A stretch of 31,293 bases of DNA, taken from assembly GCA_910587475.1 (NCBI GenBank), contig CAJUMR010000032.1:1-31293 (forward strand). The letters are read 5' to 3'. Shown one piece after another: positions 24,529-31,293 of the stretch (positions are counted from its first letter, which is position 1; the number at the start of each line of letters is the position of its first letter). Below the pieces are notes generated by a model. It worked only from the letters and a program-made list of their open reading frames with translations. It did no database searches and had not been told where the DNA came from. Source of the DNA: an uncultured Muribaculaceae bacterium. GTDB taxonomy: Bacteria > Bacteroidota > Bacteroidia > Bacteroidales > Muribaculaceae. Both the position numbers and the translations under genes were made by a program.

Positions 24529-25620
24529 TCAGTCAGCGTTGAGATCGAGCACTACGTTGTCGGGGCCTTTATCGTAATACTGGCGGCGCAGAGGGTGACG
24601 CGTGGCAGCATCTTCGCGATGGCGGTTGCGGAAGATATCGATCGCCGAATAGATGGCCTGACGCATCGACTCGGGTGAGGCCTCGCCGCGTCCGGCTATA
24701 TCATATCCTGTGCCGTGGTCAGGCGAAGTGCGCACATATGGCAGTCCGGCGGTGAAGTTGATGCCGTTGTCCATTGCAAGCGCCTTGAAAGGAGCGAGTC
24801 CCTGGTCGTGATACATCGCGAGTATGCCGTCAAACTTGACAAAACGTCCGATGCCAAAGAACCCATCGACGGCATAAGGACCAAACGCAAGGATACGTCG
24901 CTCTTTTGCCTCCTGGATCGCGGGGATGATTATGTCACGCTCTTCAGAGCCAAGCAAACCATCCTCTCCGGCATGAGGGTTCAGCGAGAGAACGGCGATG
25001 CGCGGCGACGGTATGCCGAAGTCGCGACGCAACGACGCATTGAGAGTGCGGATGCGCTCGACGATAAGATCGGTTGTTATCGACTTTGGCACGTCGGCAA
25101 GTGGAATGTGGATCGTGGCGAGAGCCACACGCATATTGTCATTGCAGAGTATCATCATGGCATGGTCGCCTTCTTCGCCGAGCGAAGCTTCGAGATACTC
25201 AGTGTGGCCGGGGAAACGGAATGTATCGCTCTGGATATTCTTTTTATTGATCGGGGCGGTGACAAGGACGTCGACATGTCCGGCACGCAGATCAGCCACA
25301 GCGCGTTCGAGGGCTGCAAATGCTGCGAGACCGGCAATTTCAGATGACACACCAGGCTCGACTTTCGTATCCTCTCCGACAACATTGACGATGTTGTACA
25401 CTCCGTCTTTGATGTCGTCAGCAGTGGCAGCCTGATTGAATTGTATCTGGGGCATCTCGAGACTCTTGCGGTAGAACGATGCAATCTTTGCCGAGCCATA
25501 GACTATCGGCGTACAAAGCTCGAGCAAGCGTGTGTCCTCGAGGGCTTTGAGTATTACTTCGTAGGAGATGCCATTGATGTCGCCGTGGGTGATGGCAACG
25601 CGTATTTTCCTGTTGTTCAT
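24529..25620 (-). CDS. pdxA: 4-hydroxythreonine-4-phosphate dehydrogenase
   Basis: A 363-residue PdxA that oxidises 4-phosphohydroxy-L-threonine with NAD in DXP-dependent pyridoxal phosphate synthesis (cytoplasm). The expected metal-binding histidines are His171 (LATIHIPL), His216 (SLNPHAGEDG) and His271 (AMYHDQGLAPFK). Substrate-loop motifs FPGHTEYL (His139) and TSPDHGTGYDIAGRG (299-312) are intact. The N-terminal motif reads THGDINGISYEV instead of the commoner GDPAGIGPE, a variant I associate with bacteroidete PdxA. The frame is open to 25794, but that overlaps rlmN; the ATG at 25620, 14 nt after the rlmN stop, gives the family length. It is co-transcribed with rlmN. Confidence 0.95.
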   Translation of the reverse strand: MNNRKIRVAITHGDINGISYEVILKALEDTRLLELCTPIVYGSAKIASFYRKSLEMPQIQFNQAATADDIKDGVYNIVNVVGEDTKVEPGVSSEIAGLAAFAALERAVADLRAGHVDVLVTAPINKKNIQSDTFRFPGHTEYLEASLGEEGDHAMMILCNDNMRVALATIHIPLADVPKSITTDLIVERIRTLNASLRRDFGIPSPRIAVLSLNPHAGEDGLLGSEERDIIIPAIQEAKERRILAFGPYAVDGFFGIGRFVKFDGILAMYHDQGLAPFKALAMDNGINFTAGLPYVRTSPDHGTGYDIAGRGEASPESMRQAIYSAIDIFRNRHREDAATRHPLRRQYYDKGPDNVVLDLNAD

Positions 25621-25634
25621 ATATTTCGGAGGTA

Positions 25635-26690
25635 TTAATTTCGGTTGTCTGTAATCGGTTGACTGTTGCGGGCGCGACCTGCAAGCATGCCGCATGCCGC
25701 CATTATATCCTCGCCGCGCGATGCACGTATGGTGGCTGTGACGCCAAACGCATTGAGTTTGTCGCGGAAAGCTTCCATCGCCTGTTGTGAGCATGGCCGC
25801 AGATCAGAATCAGGAATAGCATGGAAACGAATAAGGTTGACCCTCGCCGACGTGCCTTTGATCAAGCGCGCAAGCATATCGGCATGACGCATGGTGTCAT
25901 TGACTCCCTTCCACATGATATACTCCACCGAAAGGCGTCGCTGATGAGCGAAGTCATATCCTCTGAGCAATGAGAAAATCTCACGCACCGGATAAGCCCT
26001 TTCGACAGGCATGAGCGCCTCACGCTGCTCACCGATCGGAGAGTGCACACTGATGGCGATGTGAACTTTGGTTCGGTCGAGCAAAGTTTTAAGTTCCTTG
26101 AATTTTCCTATCGACGACACCGTGATGCGCTTTGGACTCCAGCCAAGCCCCCACGGCGCGGTGAGGATCTCGATGGCGTCGAGCACGGCCGGCAGATTGT
26201 CGGTCGGCTCACCCATTCCCATGAACACAATATTGGTCAGATCTTCGGACTCGGGGATCGACAACACTTGATTGATGATGGCTGCTGTTGTCAGATTGCC
26301 ATGAAATCCCTGGCGTCCGGTCATGCAGAAGGAGCAGTTCATCTTGCAACCCGCCTGCGACGACACGCATATTGTGGCTCGGTCGCGATCGGGGATACAT
26401 ACAGCCTCGATGTCGCGTCCACCTACCCCTTCGAAAAGATATTTGGCGGTACCATCGACCGAACGTGCTTCAGCTTTCGGAAGTTGACGTCCGACACAAT
26501 AACGTGAGGCCAATGCCGCACGCGCATTTTTCGACAGATCAGTCATCGATTCGATGTCGGTGACACGTTTCTGATAGAGCCACGCGGCAATCTGTCCTGC
26601 AGCAAATGGTTTCATGCCGAGGTCTGCTACTACTGCGCGGAGACCTTCAAGAGTCATGCCCAAAAGGGGCTTTTTATCGTTATCCTGCAT
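25635..26690 (-). CDS. rlmN: Dual-specificity 23S rRNA/tRNA adenine C2-methyltransferase (radical SAM)
   Basis: A 351-residue RlmN that methylates C2 of A2503 in 23S rRNA and of A37 in some tRNAs. The radical-SAM cluster motif is CKMNCSFC (Cys115, Cys119, Cys122). The second conserved Cys108 (TICVSSQ) and the methyl-carrying Cys333 (MAACGML) complete the ping-pong chemistry. GMGEPTDN (158-165) is the GEP/SAM-binding motif, and the N-terminal helical RNA-binding domain covers about 1-90. Cfr, the antibiotic-resistance relative acting on C8, is an alternative, but length, context and overall resemblance favour RlmN. Its stop is 14 nt upstream of pdxA. A promoter match lies ~150 nt upstream, leaving a long leader. 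Confidence 0.94.
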   Translation of the reverse strand: MQDNDKKPLLGMTLEGLRAVVADLGMKPFAAGQIAAWLYQKRVTDIESMTDLSKNARAALASRYCVGRQLPKAEARSVDGTAKYLFEGVGGRDIEAVCIPDRDRATICVSSQAGCKMNCSFCMTGRQGFHGNLTTAAIINQVLSIPESEDLTNIVFMGMGEPTDNLPAVLDAIEILTAPWGLGWSPKRITVSSIGKFKELKTLLDRTKVHIAISVHSPIGEQREALMPVERAYPVREIFSLLRGYDFAHQRRLSVEYIMWKGVNDTMRHADMLARLIKGTSARVNLIRFHAIPDSDLRPCSQQAMEAFRDKLNAFGVTATIRASRGEDIMAACGMLAGRARNSQPITDNRN

Positions 26691-26843
26691 TTTTTGCGGT
26701 TTACTGACACATATTTACTGGCTTTGTAAACACAAATATGAATACTTGGCCGAAAATCCCGGGCCGCGTTTTCACTTGAAACAAAACGACATAGCAAGCC
26801 ATGCGACTGTTTCGAAAGTCAAAATATGGCTAAGATTTTTGCA

Positions 26844-26874
26844 CAAAGATAACTTTTTTTATTGTCAATTCAAA
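26844..26874 (-). promoter_or_regulatory. Promoter of rlmN-pdxA
   Basis: On the minus strand, TTTG (26871-26874) is followed after 19 nt by TATCTTTG (26844-26851), an exact TAnnTTTG match. The leader to the rlmN ATG at 26690 would be about 145 nt, with no ORF seen in it. Confidence 0.65.
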
Positions 26875-26877
26875 CAG

Positions 26878-26919
26878 CAGGCGCATTAACTCCCGCTGAC
26901 AAGGCAGTTATTTCGCCTG
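26878..26919 (-). terminator. Imperfect hairpin after the helicase gene, possible terminator
   Basis: Two-step stem: CAGGCG/CGCCTG (26878-26883 and 26914-26919), a symmetric 3-nt internal loop, then TAACT/AGTTA (26887-26891 and 26906-26910). It lies about 40 nt past the helicase stop, directly before the rlmN promoter. No long T-run follows. Confidence 0.4.
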
Positions 26920-26959
26920 TGGTTTAGGGGTACGGCTCCTATATATTACTTATATGCTT

Positions 26960-28276
26960 TTACTGCGCCAAGGCAATTTTCACCCTTTTCCCCTTAATTT
27001 TTTCGTTGGCGAGAGCTTTGACAACATCCTTGGCAACAGCAGCATCAACAGCCACGAGAGCCTGATGGTCGCTGACGTCGATCTTGCCGATCTGCGAGGC
27101 TTCGAGGCCACCCTTCTGACACAAATAACCGACAATGTCGCCTCGCGAGATTTTCTCTTTTTTACCGGCGTTGATATGCAAAGTAATAAAGCGGGCCTTT
27201 ATCGGATCAGACGAGGATGCTGTCGGATTGTAATCGCGGTCCCACACAACATAGTCGGGGATATTATCGGCTTCGGATGTAATCACAAACACATCACCCG
27301 ACTCACCGGCACGCGCCGTGCGGCCATTGCGATGAGTCCACGCTTCGGGAGTGACCGGCAGGTGATAGTGGATAACGGCCGATAGCGAATCGATGTCGAG
27401 GCCGCGTGCGGCAAGGTCGGTAGTAACAAGGATAGGCAACGACCCGTTGTCGAGCATCTTGACAGCCTTCTCACGTTCACGCTGGTCGAGTCCTCCGTGA
27501 TAAACTCCGGCAGGGAGACCTGCGCGGCGCAGAATGTCGACGGTGCGGTCGGCACTCTCCCGGTGATTGACAAATACAAGTACTTTGCCGTTTGGCAACG
27601 AATGCAGCAGGTCGACAAGAGTCTGGGCCTTGTCGCGGGCCGGGCTTTCGACATGGGCGATATTGAGCCGTGGTGCTCGCGCCGAACGATCGGCCGAACA
27701 GTCGACGGTCTCTGCACCCGACATGTCGATGAAGGCCGGCAACTCGCCAAGAGTTGTGGCCGACGTCAACACTACGCAGCCAAGATCGGACAGACGCCCT
27801 ACGATGCGCCGCATTTCATCATGAAAACCAAGTTCGAGAGCCTTGTCATATTCGTCAATGACGAGTGTACGCACAGACGATAGGTCGACGGTGTGTCTCT
27901 GCAGATGGTCGAGCATGCGTCCGGGTGTTGCGACAATGATGTCGGGGATCTGCGAAAGGCTGTTTACTTCGTCGGCCATAGGATGGCCGCCATAGAAGGC
28001 TACAGTCTTATAGCCCACAGCTATACGCCTCACGACGTCGCAGACCTGAAGGACAAGCTCGCGCGAAGGCGCCAGGACGACGCCTTGCACGCGGCCGCAA
28101 GGATTACGCAGCGAACGCAGCAACGCTATCGCAAATGCCACTGTCTTGCCGCTCCCTGTCGGTGCGAGCAATATGAGGCGACGCGCTTGCGAAGCCCCGA
28201 CGGCAAGCTGCATGGCATTGAGATCGGCAAAGCCGAGACGCGATTTGATGTTGGCTACTATTTCGCTGTATTTCAT
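26960..28276 (-). CDS. dbpA: DEAD-box ATP-dependent RNA helicase, DbpA-like
   Basis: A 438-residue DEAD-box helicase that remodels RNA, probably 23S rRNA during large-subunit assembly. Motifs in order: Walker A APTGSGKT (38-45), ATPGR (116-120), motif II DEYD (141-144) in place of DEAD, SAT (172-174), TTDLAARGLDI (285-295) and motif VI HRNGRTARAG (315-324). A C-terminal DbpA-type RNA-binding domain (about 361-436: RFITLHINAGKKEKISRGDIVGYL) would target 23S rRNA helix 92. The N-terminal Q-motif region is short. It starts 18 nt after the thioredoxin-like gene stop, so the two are probably co-transcribed. The gene symbol rests on domain order; exact orthology to E. coli DbpA is inferred. Confidence 0.9.
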   Translation of the reverse strand: MKYSEIVANIKSRLGFADLNAMQLAVGASQARRLILLAPTGSGKTVAFAIALLRSLRNPCGRVQGVVLAPSRELVLQVCDVVRRIAVGYKTVAFYGGHPMADEVNSLSQIPDIIVATPGRMLDHLQRHTVDLSSVRTLVIDEYDKALELGFHDEMRRIVGRLSDLGCVVLTSATTLGELPAFIDMSGAETVDCSADRSARAPRLNIAHVESPARDKAQTLVDLLHSLPNGKVLVFVNHRESADRTVDILRRAGLPAGVYHGGLDQREREKAVKMLDNGSLPILVTTDLAARGLDIDSLSAVIHYHLPVTPEAWTHRNGRTARAGESGDVFVITSEADNIPDYVVWDRDYNPTASSSDPIKARFITLHINAGKKEKISRGDIVGYLCQKGGLEASQIGKIDVSDHQALVAVDAAVAKDVVKALANEKIKGKRVKIALAQ

Positions 28277-28294
28277 CTGATGCTGATTTAAATA

Positions 28295-28765
28295 TTATTT
28301 GATGACGTTTTCAACAATGGCATCGAACACTCCGTCACCGACGATATCCTGTGTTCCGACAAAGGTGATATATTCACCATTGGGATATATGGCAAGAACC
28401 ATCGGAATGCTCTGCACACCGAACGCATTGGCTACTTCACCATAAACATCGACATCGACAGGCACAAATTTAGCACGATCGGCATACTTCTCTGCCGCAG
28501 CTTCAAAATAGGGAGTGAACTGTCGGCATGGACCGCACCATGTGGCATTGAAGTCGATGAAAACCGGCTTTGAGAAATCAGCGTCCGACAAGAGCGTCGA
28601 CGCCACGAGAGCCTGACGCTGATCAGCTGTGATCGACTGATTGGCCGACTGTTCGACTGTTTCTGTTACTTCAACTGTCTCTTGAGCCGCGTCAGCCTTG
28701 CTGCCTCCGCACGACGACAGGGCGAATGCTGCAGTAGCGGCGATAAGGAAATATGATTTTTTCAT
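28295..28765 (-). CDS. Thioredoxin-fold lipoprotein
   Basis: A 156-residue envelope protein with a lipoprotein signal (ALSSC-G, lipid Cys19), an acidic Thr/Glu/Gln-rich linker (about 25-45) and a thioredoxin domain (about 47-156). The active site is WCGPC (76-80) and the cis-proline motif is SIPM (Pro121). The classical WCGPC predicts a reducing or disulfide-exchange role in the periplasm rather than a strong oxidase. The residues after Cys19 (GGSKADA) carry no acidic export signal, consistent with a periplasm-facing anchor. No substrate gene is adjacent, and its pairing with an RNA helicase gives no functional hint. No clear TAnnTTTG element was found in the 150 nt upstream. Confidence 0.9.
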   Translation of the reverse strand: MKKSYFLIAATAAFALSSCGGSKADAAQETVEVTETVEQSANQSITADQRQALVASTLLSDADFSKPVFIDFNATWCGPCRQFTPYFEAAAEKYADRAKFVPVDVDVYGEVANAFGVQSIPMVLAIYPNGEYITFVGTQDIVGDGVFDAIVENVIK

Positions 28766-28836
28766 TGTCTGATAGATTAATCGTTCTGTATAATAATGTT
28801 TTTACGGGTCTGAAAGTTCAGATGGCAGGTAGCAAA

Positions 28837-28881
28837 GAGCAAGCACAACGGCGTCGGTCATGACAGCCTTTGTGCTTGCTC
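28837..28881 (-). terminator. Terminator of mdh
   Basis: Perfect 12-bp inverted repeat, arms 28837-28848 (GAGCAAGCACAA) and 28870-28881, with a 21-nt loop, 34 nt past the mdh stop. On the minus strand it is followed only by TTTGCT, so termination may be partial. The thioredoxin-like gene lies downstream. Confidence 0.65.
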
Positions 28882-28915
28882 CGTTATTGGTCAGTCAGTC
28901 GCTTGAAGGCTGCTG

Positions 28916-29842
28916 TTATGCAAGTGCTGCGTTGGTCTTGTGAACAGCTTCAGCGCTCTTGTGGAAGAGGGCTTTTTCTTCGTCGTTGAGATCGAACTCA
29001 ACAATCTTTTCGATGCCGTTGCGGCCAAGAATACAGGGGACACCGATGCAGAGATCGCTTTCGCCGTATTCGCCTTCAAGAAGAGCAGAGCATGAAATGA
29101 GCTTCTTCTGATCGCCGAGGACTGCACCGACAACCTGTGCTGCAGCTGCACCGGGAGCATACCATGCTGAAGTGCCGAGAAGTTTGGTGAGCGTTGCACC
29201 GCCTACCATTGTGTCAGCAGCTACTTTCTCGAGCTGCTCAGCAGGGAGAAGAGTCGATGCGGGGATGCCGCGGTAAGCAGCGTAGCGGGTAAGGGGGATC
29301 ATGGTTGTGTCGCCGTGGCCGCCGATCACGATGCCTTCAACTTCATTTGCGTTAGCGTTGAGAGCTGCACAGAGGAAATATTTGAAGCGTGCGCTGTCGA
29401 GTGCGCCACCCATGCCGATGATGCGGTTTTTGGGAAGTCCCGAGATCTTGTGGATGAGATATGTCATGGTGTCCATGGGGTTCGACACGCAGACAATGAT
29501 TGCATTGGGTGAGTGCTTGAGAACGTTTTCGGTAACAGACTTTACGATACCTGCGTTCACACCGATAAGTTCTTCGCGAGTCATGCCGGGCTTGCGGGGA
29601 ATTCCCGAAGTGATGACAACAACGTCAGAATTTTCGGTCTTGGCATAGTCATTAGTGACACCGGTCAGACGAGAGTTGAGGCCAAGAATATTGGCTGTCT
29701 GCATGATGTCCATAGCTTTGCCTTCGCTCACACCTTCCTTGATGTCGAGGAGAACAACTTCGTCGGCAACCTGAGTGGTTACCAATACATTTGCACAAGT
29801 GGCGCCCACATTACCGGCACCAACGACTGTAACTTTTGACAT
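28916..29842 (-). CDS. mdh: Malate dehydrogenase (NAD-dependent, LDH-like type)
   Basis: A 308-residue malate dehydrogenase converting malate and oxaloacetate with NAD in the cytoplasm. It feeds the reductive branch to fumarate/succinate typical of Bacteroidales. The Rossmann motif is GAGNVG (8-13) with Asp33 for NAD preference. Substrate arginines are Arg83 and Arg89 (GIPRKPGMTREE), then Arg152 beside catalytic Asp149, and the catalytic His176 is in GGHGDTT. Arg at position 83 in the mobile loop favours malate over lactate. The length fits the LDH-like MDH group. It has its own promoter and 3' hairpin, and is divergent from pckA, which acts on oxaloacetate as well. Confidence 0.95.
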   Translation of the reverse strand: MSKVTVVGAGNVGATCANVLVTTQVADEVVLLDIKEGVSEGKAMDIMQTANILGLNSRLTGVTNDYAKTENSDVVVITSGIPRKPGMTREELIGVNAGIVKSVTENVLKHSPNAIIVCVSNPMDTMTYLIHKISGLPKNRIIGMGGALDSARFKYFLCAALNANANEVEGIVIGGHGDTTMIPLTRYAAYRGIPASTLLPAEQLEKVAADTMVGGATLTKLLGTSAWYAPGAAAAQVVGAVLGDQKKLISCSALLEGEYGESDLCIGVPCILGRNGIEKIVEFDLNDEEKALFHKSAEAVHKTNAALA

Positions 29843-29933
29843 AGTGGTAATTATATAATAATTGTGTTGTTGATATTATGTTAGTAAGTCATTCAGTCAG
29901 CCGATGCCATCGACATCAACTGATCATCGTCCG

Positions 29934-29964
29934 CAAAGTTAAACAAACTTCAGCCATTCCGCAA
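29934..29964 (-). promoter_or_regulatory. Promoter of mdh
   Basis: On the minus strand, TTG (29962-29964) is followed after 20 nt by TAACTTTG (29934-29941), an exact TAnnTTTG match. The predicted leader is about 85 nt. Confidence 0.75.
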
Positions 29965-30139
29965 CCATTTACATAAAAATTTCCTTAATTAATTTTTTAC
30001 ATGTACGCACACCGTCACCCGGTTGGCTCGACAAATCTCCGAATCCGCTCCGCGTTAAAAACATATTCGGGTGTAGTCAAACGCGTTTTTGATAAAAGCT
30101 CACTTACATAGAACGAAGCGCCCTAAAAAAGATCTGGGA

Positions 30140-30160
30140 AAACAATCGAAATGATTGTTT
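30140..30160. repeat. Palindromic repeat upstream of pckA
   Basis: Perfect 8-bp arms AAACAATC (30140-30147) and GATTGTTT (30153-30160) around a 5-nt centre, about 140 nt upstream of the pckA -33 region. It may be an operator or a hairpin; no partner is known. Confidence 0.5.
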
Positions 30161-30274
30161 GATTCTTTTGTGAATTAATATAGCTATATAAGTGAACATT
30201 AGCACATAAGGCAACGTTAAGGCCGAGAGCAATCGACTGATAGGCAAGTATAAAAAGCTAAAAATAATTAATAG

Positions 30275-30295
30275 GGAAAAATTTCCTTAATAAGG
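30275..30295. repeat. Overlapping short palindromes just upstream of the pckA -33 element
   Basis: GGAAA-AA-TTTCC (30275-30286) and CCTTA-A-TAAGG (30285-30295) overlap by two bases and end directly before the -33 position. AT-rich palindromes of this size can arise by chance, but the position suits a regulator site. Confidence 0.4.
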
Positions 30296-30296
30296 C

Positions 30297-30326
30297 TTTC
30301 TGCAACCGAAATTTTTCGTACCTTTG
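30297..30326 (+). promoter_or_regulatory. Promoter of pckA
   Basis: TACCTTTG (30319-30326) is an exact TAnnTTTG match, with TTTC (30297-30300) 18 nt upstream as a weak -33 element. Predicted leader about 58 nt. Confidence 0.75.
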
Positions 30327-30390
30327 CAGTCGATTAATAAGATCGAATCAAATCAATTCTAAACATTCATATTTTTCAGTTTTTACAACT

Positions 30391-31293
30391 ATGAGCAACA
30401 TTGAAGAAATCAAAAACGCCCGCGTAGCCGAGATCAAAAAAGACCTCGTGAAGTACGGCATCAATGGCACAACTGAAGTTGTCTACAACCCTTCTTACGA
30501 GCTTCTCTACAACGAAGAGACTCTTCCCTCGCTCGAAGGCTATGAAAAAGGTGTACTCACCGAACTCAACGCTGTAAACGTGATGACAGGTGTCTACACC
30601 GGCCGTTCGCCCAAAGACAAATTCATCGTGCTTGATGAAAACTCTAAGGACAACGTGTGGTGGACAACCGAAGAATACAAAAACGACAACAAACCCGCAT
30701 CTCAGGAAGCATGGAAAGCTTGCAAGGAACTTGCTGTCAAGGAACTCTCTAACAAGAAACTTTATGTAGTCGACGGTTTCTGCGGCGCAAACAAAGACAC
30801 CCGCATGGCTGTTCGCTTCATCGTGGAAGTTGCATGGCAGGCTCACTTCGTGACCAACATGTTCATCCGTCCGACTGATGAAGAGCTCAAGGACTTCACT
30901 CCCGACTTCATCGTTTACAACGCTTCTAAGGCAAAACTCACCAACTACAAGGAACTCGGCCTCAACAGCGAAACTGCAGTTGTGTTCAACATCACAACCC
31001 GCGAACAGGTGATCATCAACACATGGTACGGCGGCGAAATGAAGAAAGGTATGTTCTCTATGATGAACTACTTCCTTCCCCTCAAGGGCATCGCTTCAAT
31101 GCACTGCTCTGCCAACACTGACCTCAACGGCGAAAACACTGCTGTGTTCTTCGGCCTCTCAGGCACAGGCAAGACCACCCTTTCAACCGATCCGAAACGT
31201 CTGCTCATCGGCGACGACGAACACGGCTGGGATGACAATGGCGTGTTCAACTTCGAAGGCGGCTGCTACGCTAAGGTTATCAACCTCGACAAA
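30391..31293 (+). CDS. pckA: Phosphoenolpyruvate carboxykinase (ATP type), N-terminal part (3' end outside window)
   Basis: The first 301 codons of an ATP-dependent PEP carboxykinase (full family length about 530-540), open to the last base. In Bacteroidales this enzyme commonly fixes CO2 onto PEP to give oxaloacetate and ATP on the way to succinate. Visible motifs are YTGRSPKDKF (69-78), the substrate-site NTWYGGEMKKG (210-220), the Walker-A-like kinase-1 motif GLSGTGKTT (255-263), kinase-2 LIGDDEHGW (272-280) and NFEGGCYAK (287-295). The start at 30391 (MSNIEEIKNA) follows a good promoter and an AT-rich leader. The C-terminal adenine-binding part cannot be checked. Confidence 0.95.
   Translation, partial: MSNIEEIKNARVAEIKKDLVKYGINGTTEVVYNPSYELLYNEETLPSLEGYEKGVLTELNAVNVMTGVYTGRSPKDKFIVLDENSKDNVWWTTEEYKNDNKPASQEAWKACKELAVKELSNKKLYVVDGFCGANKDTRMAVRFIVEVAWQAHFVTNMFIRPTDEELKDFTPDFIVYNASKAKLTNYKELGLNSETAVVFNITTREQVIINTWYGGEMKKGMFSMMNYFLPLKGIASMHCSANTDLNGENTAVFFGLSGTGKTTLSTDPKRLLIGDDEHGWDDNGVFNFEGGCYAKVINLDK

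Larger units (their letters stand above)
29843..30390. other. Divergent intergenic region between mdh and pckA
   Basis: 548 nt without a gene. It contains the mdh promoter (29934-29964), the pckA promoter (30297-30326), an 8-bp palindromic pair at 30140-30160 and overlapping short palindromes at 30275-30295. The block at about 30000-30130 is unassigned. The spacing leaves room for regulator binding. Confidence 0.6.

Noticed and set aside
25621..25794. Upstream extension of the pdxA frame into rlmN
   Set aside because: It would overlap the rlmN 3' end by 160 nt. The start at 25620 matches the family N-terminus.
26880..26960. Possible tRNA- or small-RNA-like sequence between the helicase and rlmN genes
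   Set aside because: No cloverleaf, T-loop or known RNA motif could be built; only an imperfect hairpin was supported.
30376..30846. 156-codon minus-strand ORF opposite pckA
   Set aside because: Phe/Val-rich antisense shadow of a clear pckA frame.
1..31293. CRISPR arrays, insertion sequences, integrase/att sites, phage or toxin-antitoxin genes
   Set aside because: Looked for and not seen; all large frames fit metabolic, envelope or glycan-uptake genes.

Overview
The window looks like a chromosomal segment of a gut-type Bacteroidales bacterium, most likely Muribaculaceae or a close relative. Three things point there: two tandem SusC/SusD outer-membrane glycan-uptake pairs with their lipoproteins, repeated matches to the Bacteroidetes promoter (TAnnTTTG with an upstream TTG about 19-21 nt away), and housekeeping genes of bacteroidete type (two-gene KorA/KorB, ATP-dependent PEP carboxykinase). 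The order is secure from the sequence; the family is inferred. No rRNA, tRNA, CRISPR array, insertion sequence or phage gene was found.

Layout. (1) 1-2434, rightward: the 3' end of korA, then korB, a strong terminator, then cytidine deaminase (cdd). (2) 2569-11504, leftward: a GH89 alpha-N-acetylglucosaminidase lipoprotein, then SusC1, SusD1 and a DUF1735/discoidin-like surface lipoprotein, ending at a bidirectional hairpin shared with cdd. (3) 11780-18861, leftward: SusC2, SusD2, a small unknown lipoprotein and a DUF5018-type lipoprotein, with its own promoter and a 3' hairpin. (4) 19263-24406, leftward: a secreted protein built from two copies of a ~280-residue GLUG-like unit, and a large secreted GH13 alpha-amylase-family enzyme. 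Both end in nearly the same ~34-residue tail. (5) 24529-29842, leftward housekeeping genes: malate dehydrogenase, a thioredoxin-like lipoprotein with a DbpA-type RNA helicase, and rlmN with pdxA. (6) 30391 to the end, rightward: the 5' part of pckA.

How they may work together. Regions 2 and 3 read as one polysaccharide-utilisation locus. Two TonB-dependent receptors and their SusD lids bind and import a glycan, surface lipoproteins help capture it, and the GH89 enzyme removes terminal alpha-linked GlcNAc, a cap found in heparan-type glycans and some mucin O-glycans. No sulfatase, other glycosidase or PUL regulator lies in the window, so the substrate cannot be settled. KorAB, Mdh and PckA are central carbon enzymes of the PEP/malate/2-oxoglutarate node.

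No wholly new defence or mobile system was recognised. The best leads are regulatory and architectural: a near-perfect inverted repeat spanning the GH13 promoter; a C-rich, G-poor leader between the GH89 gene and susC1 that resembles a Rho-loading region; tandem 14-bp repeats in the leader of the GLUG-like gene; and the shared C-terminal tail on two neighbouring secreted proteins.
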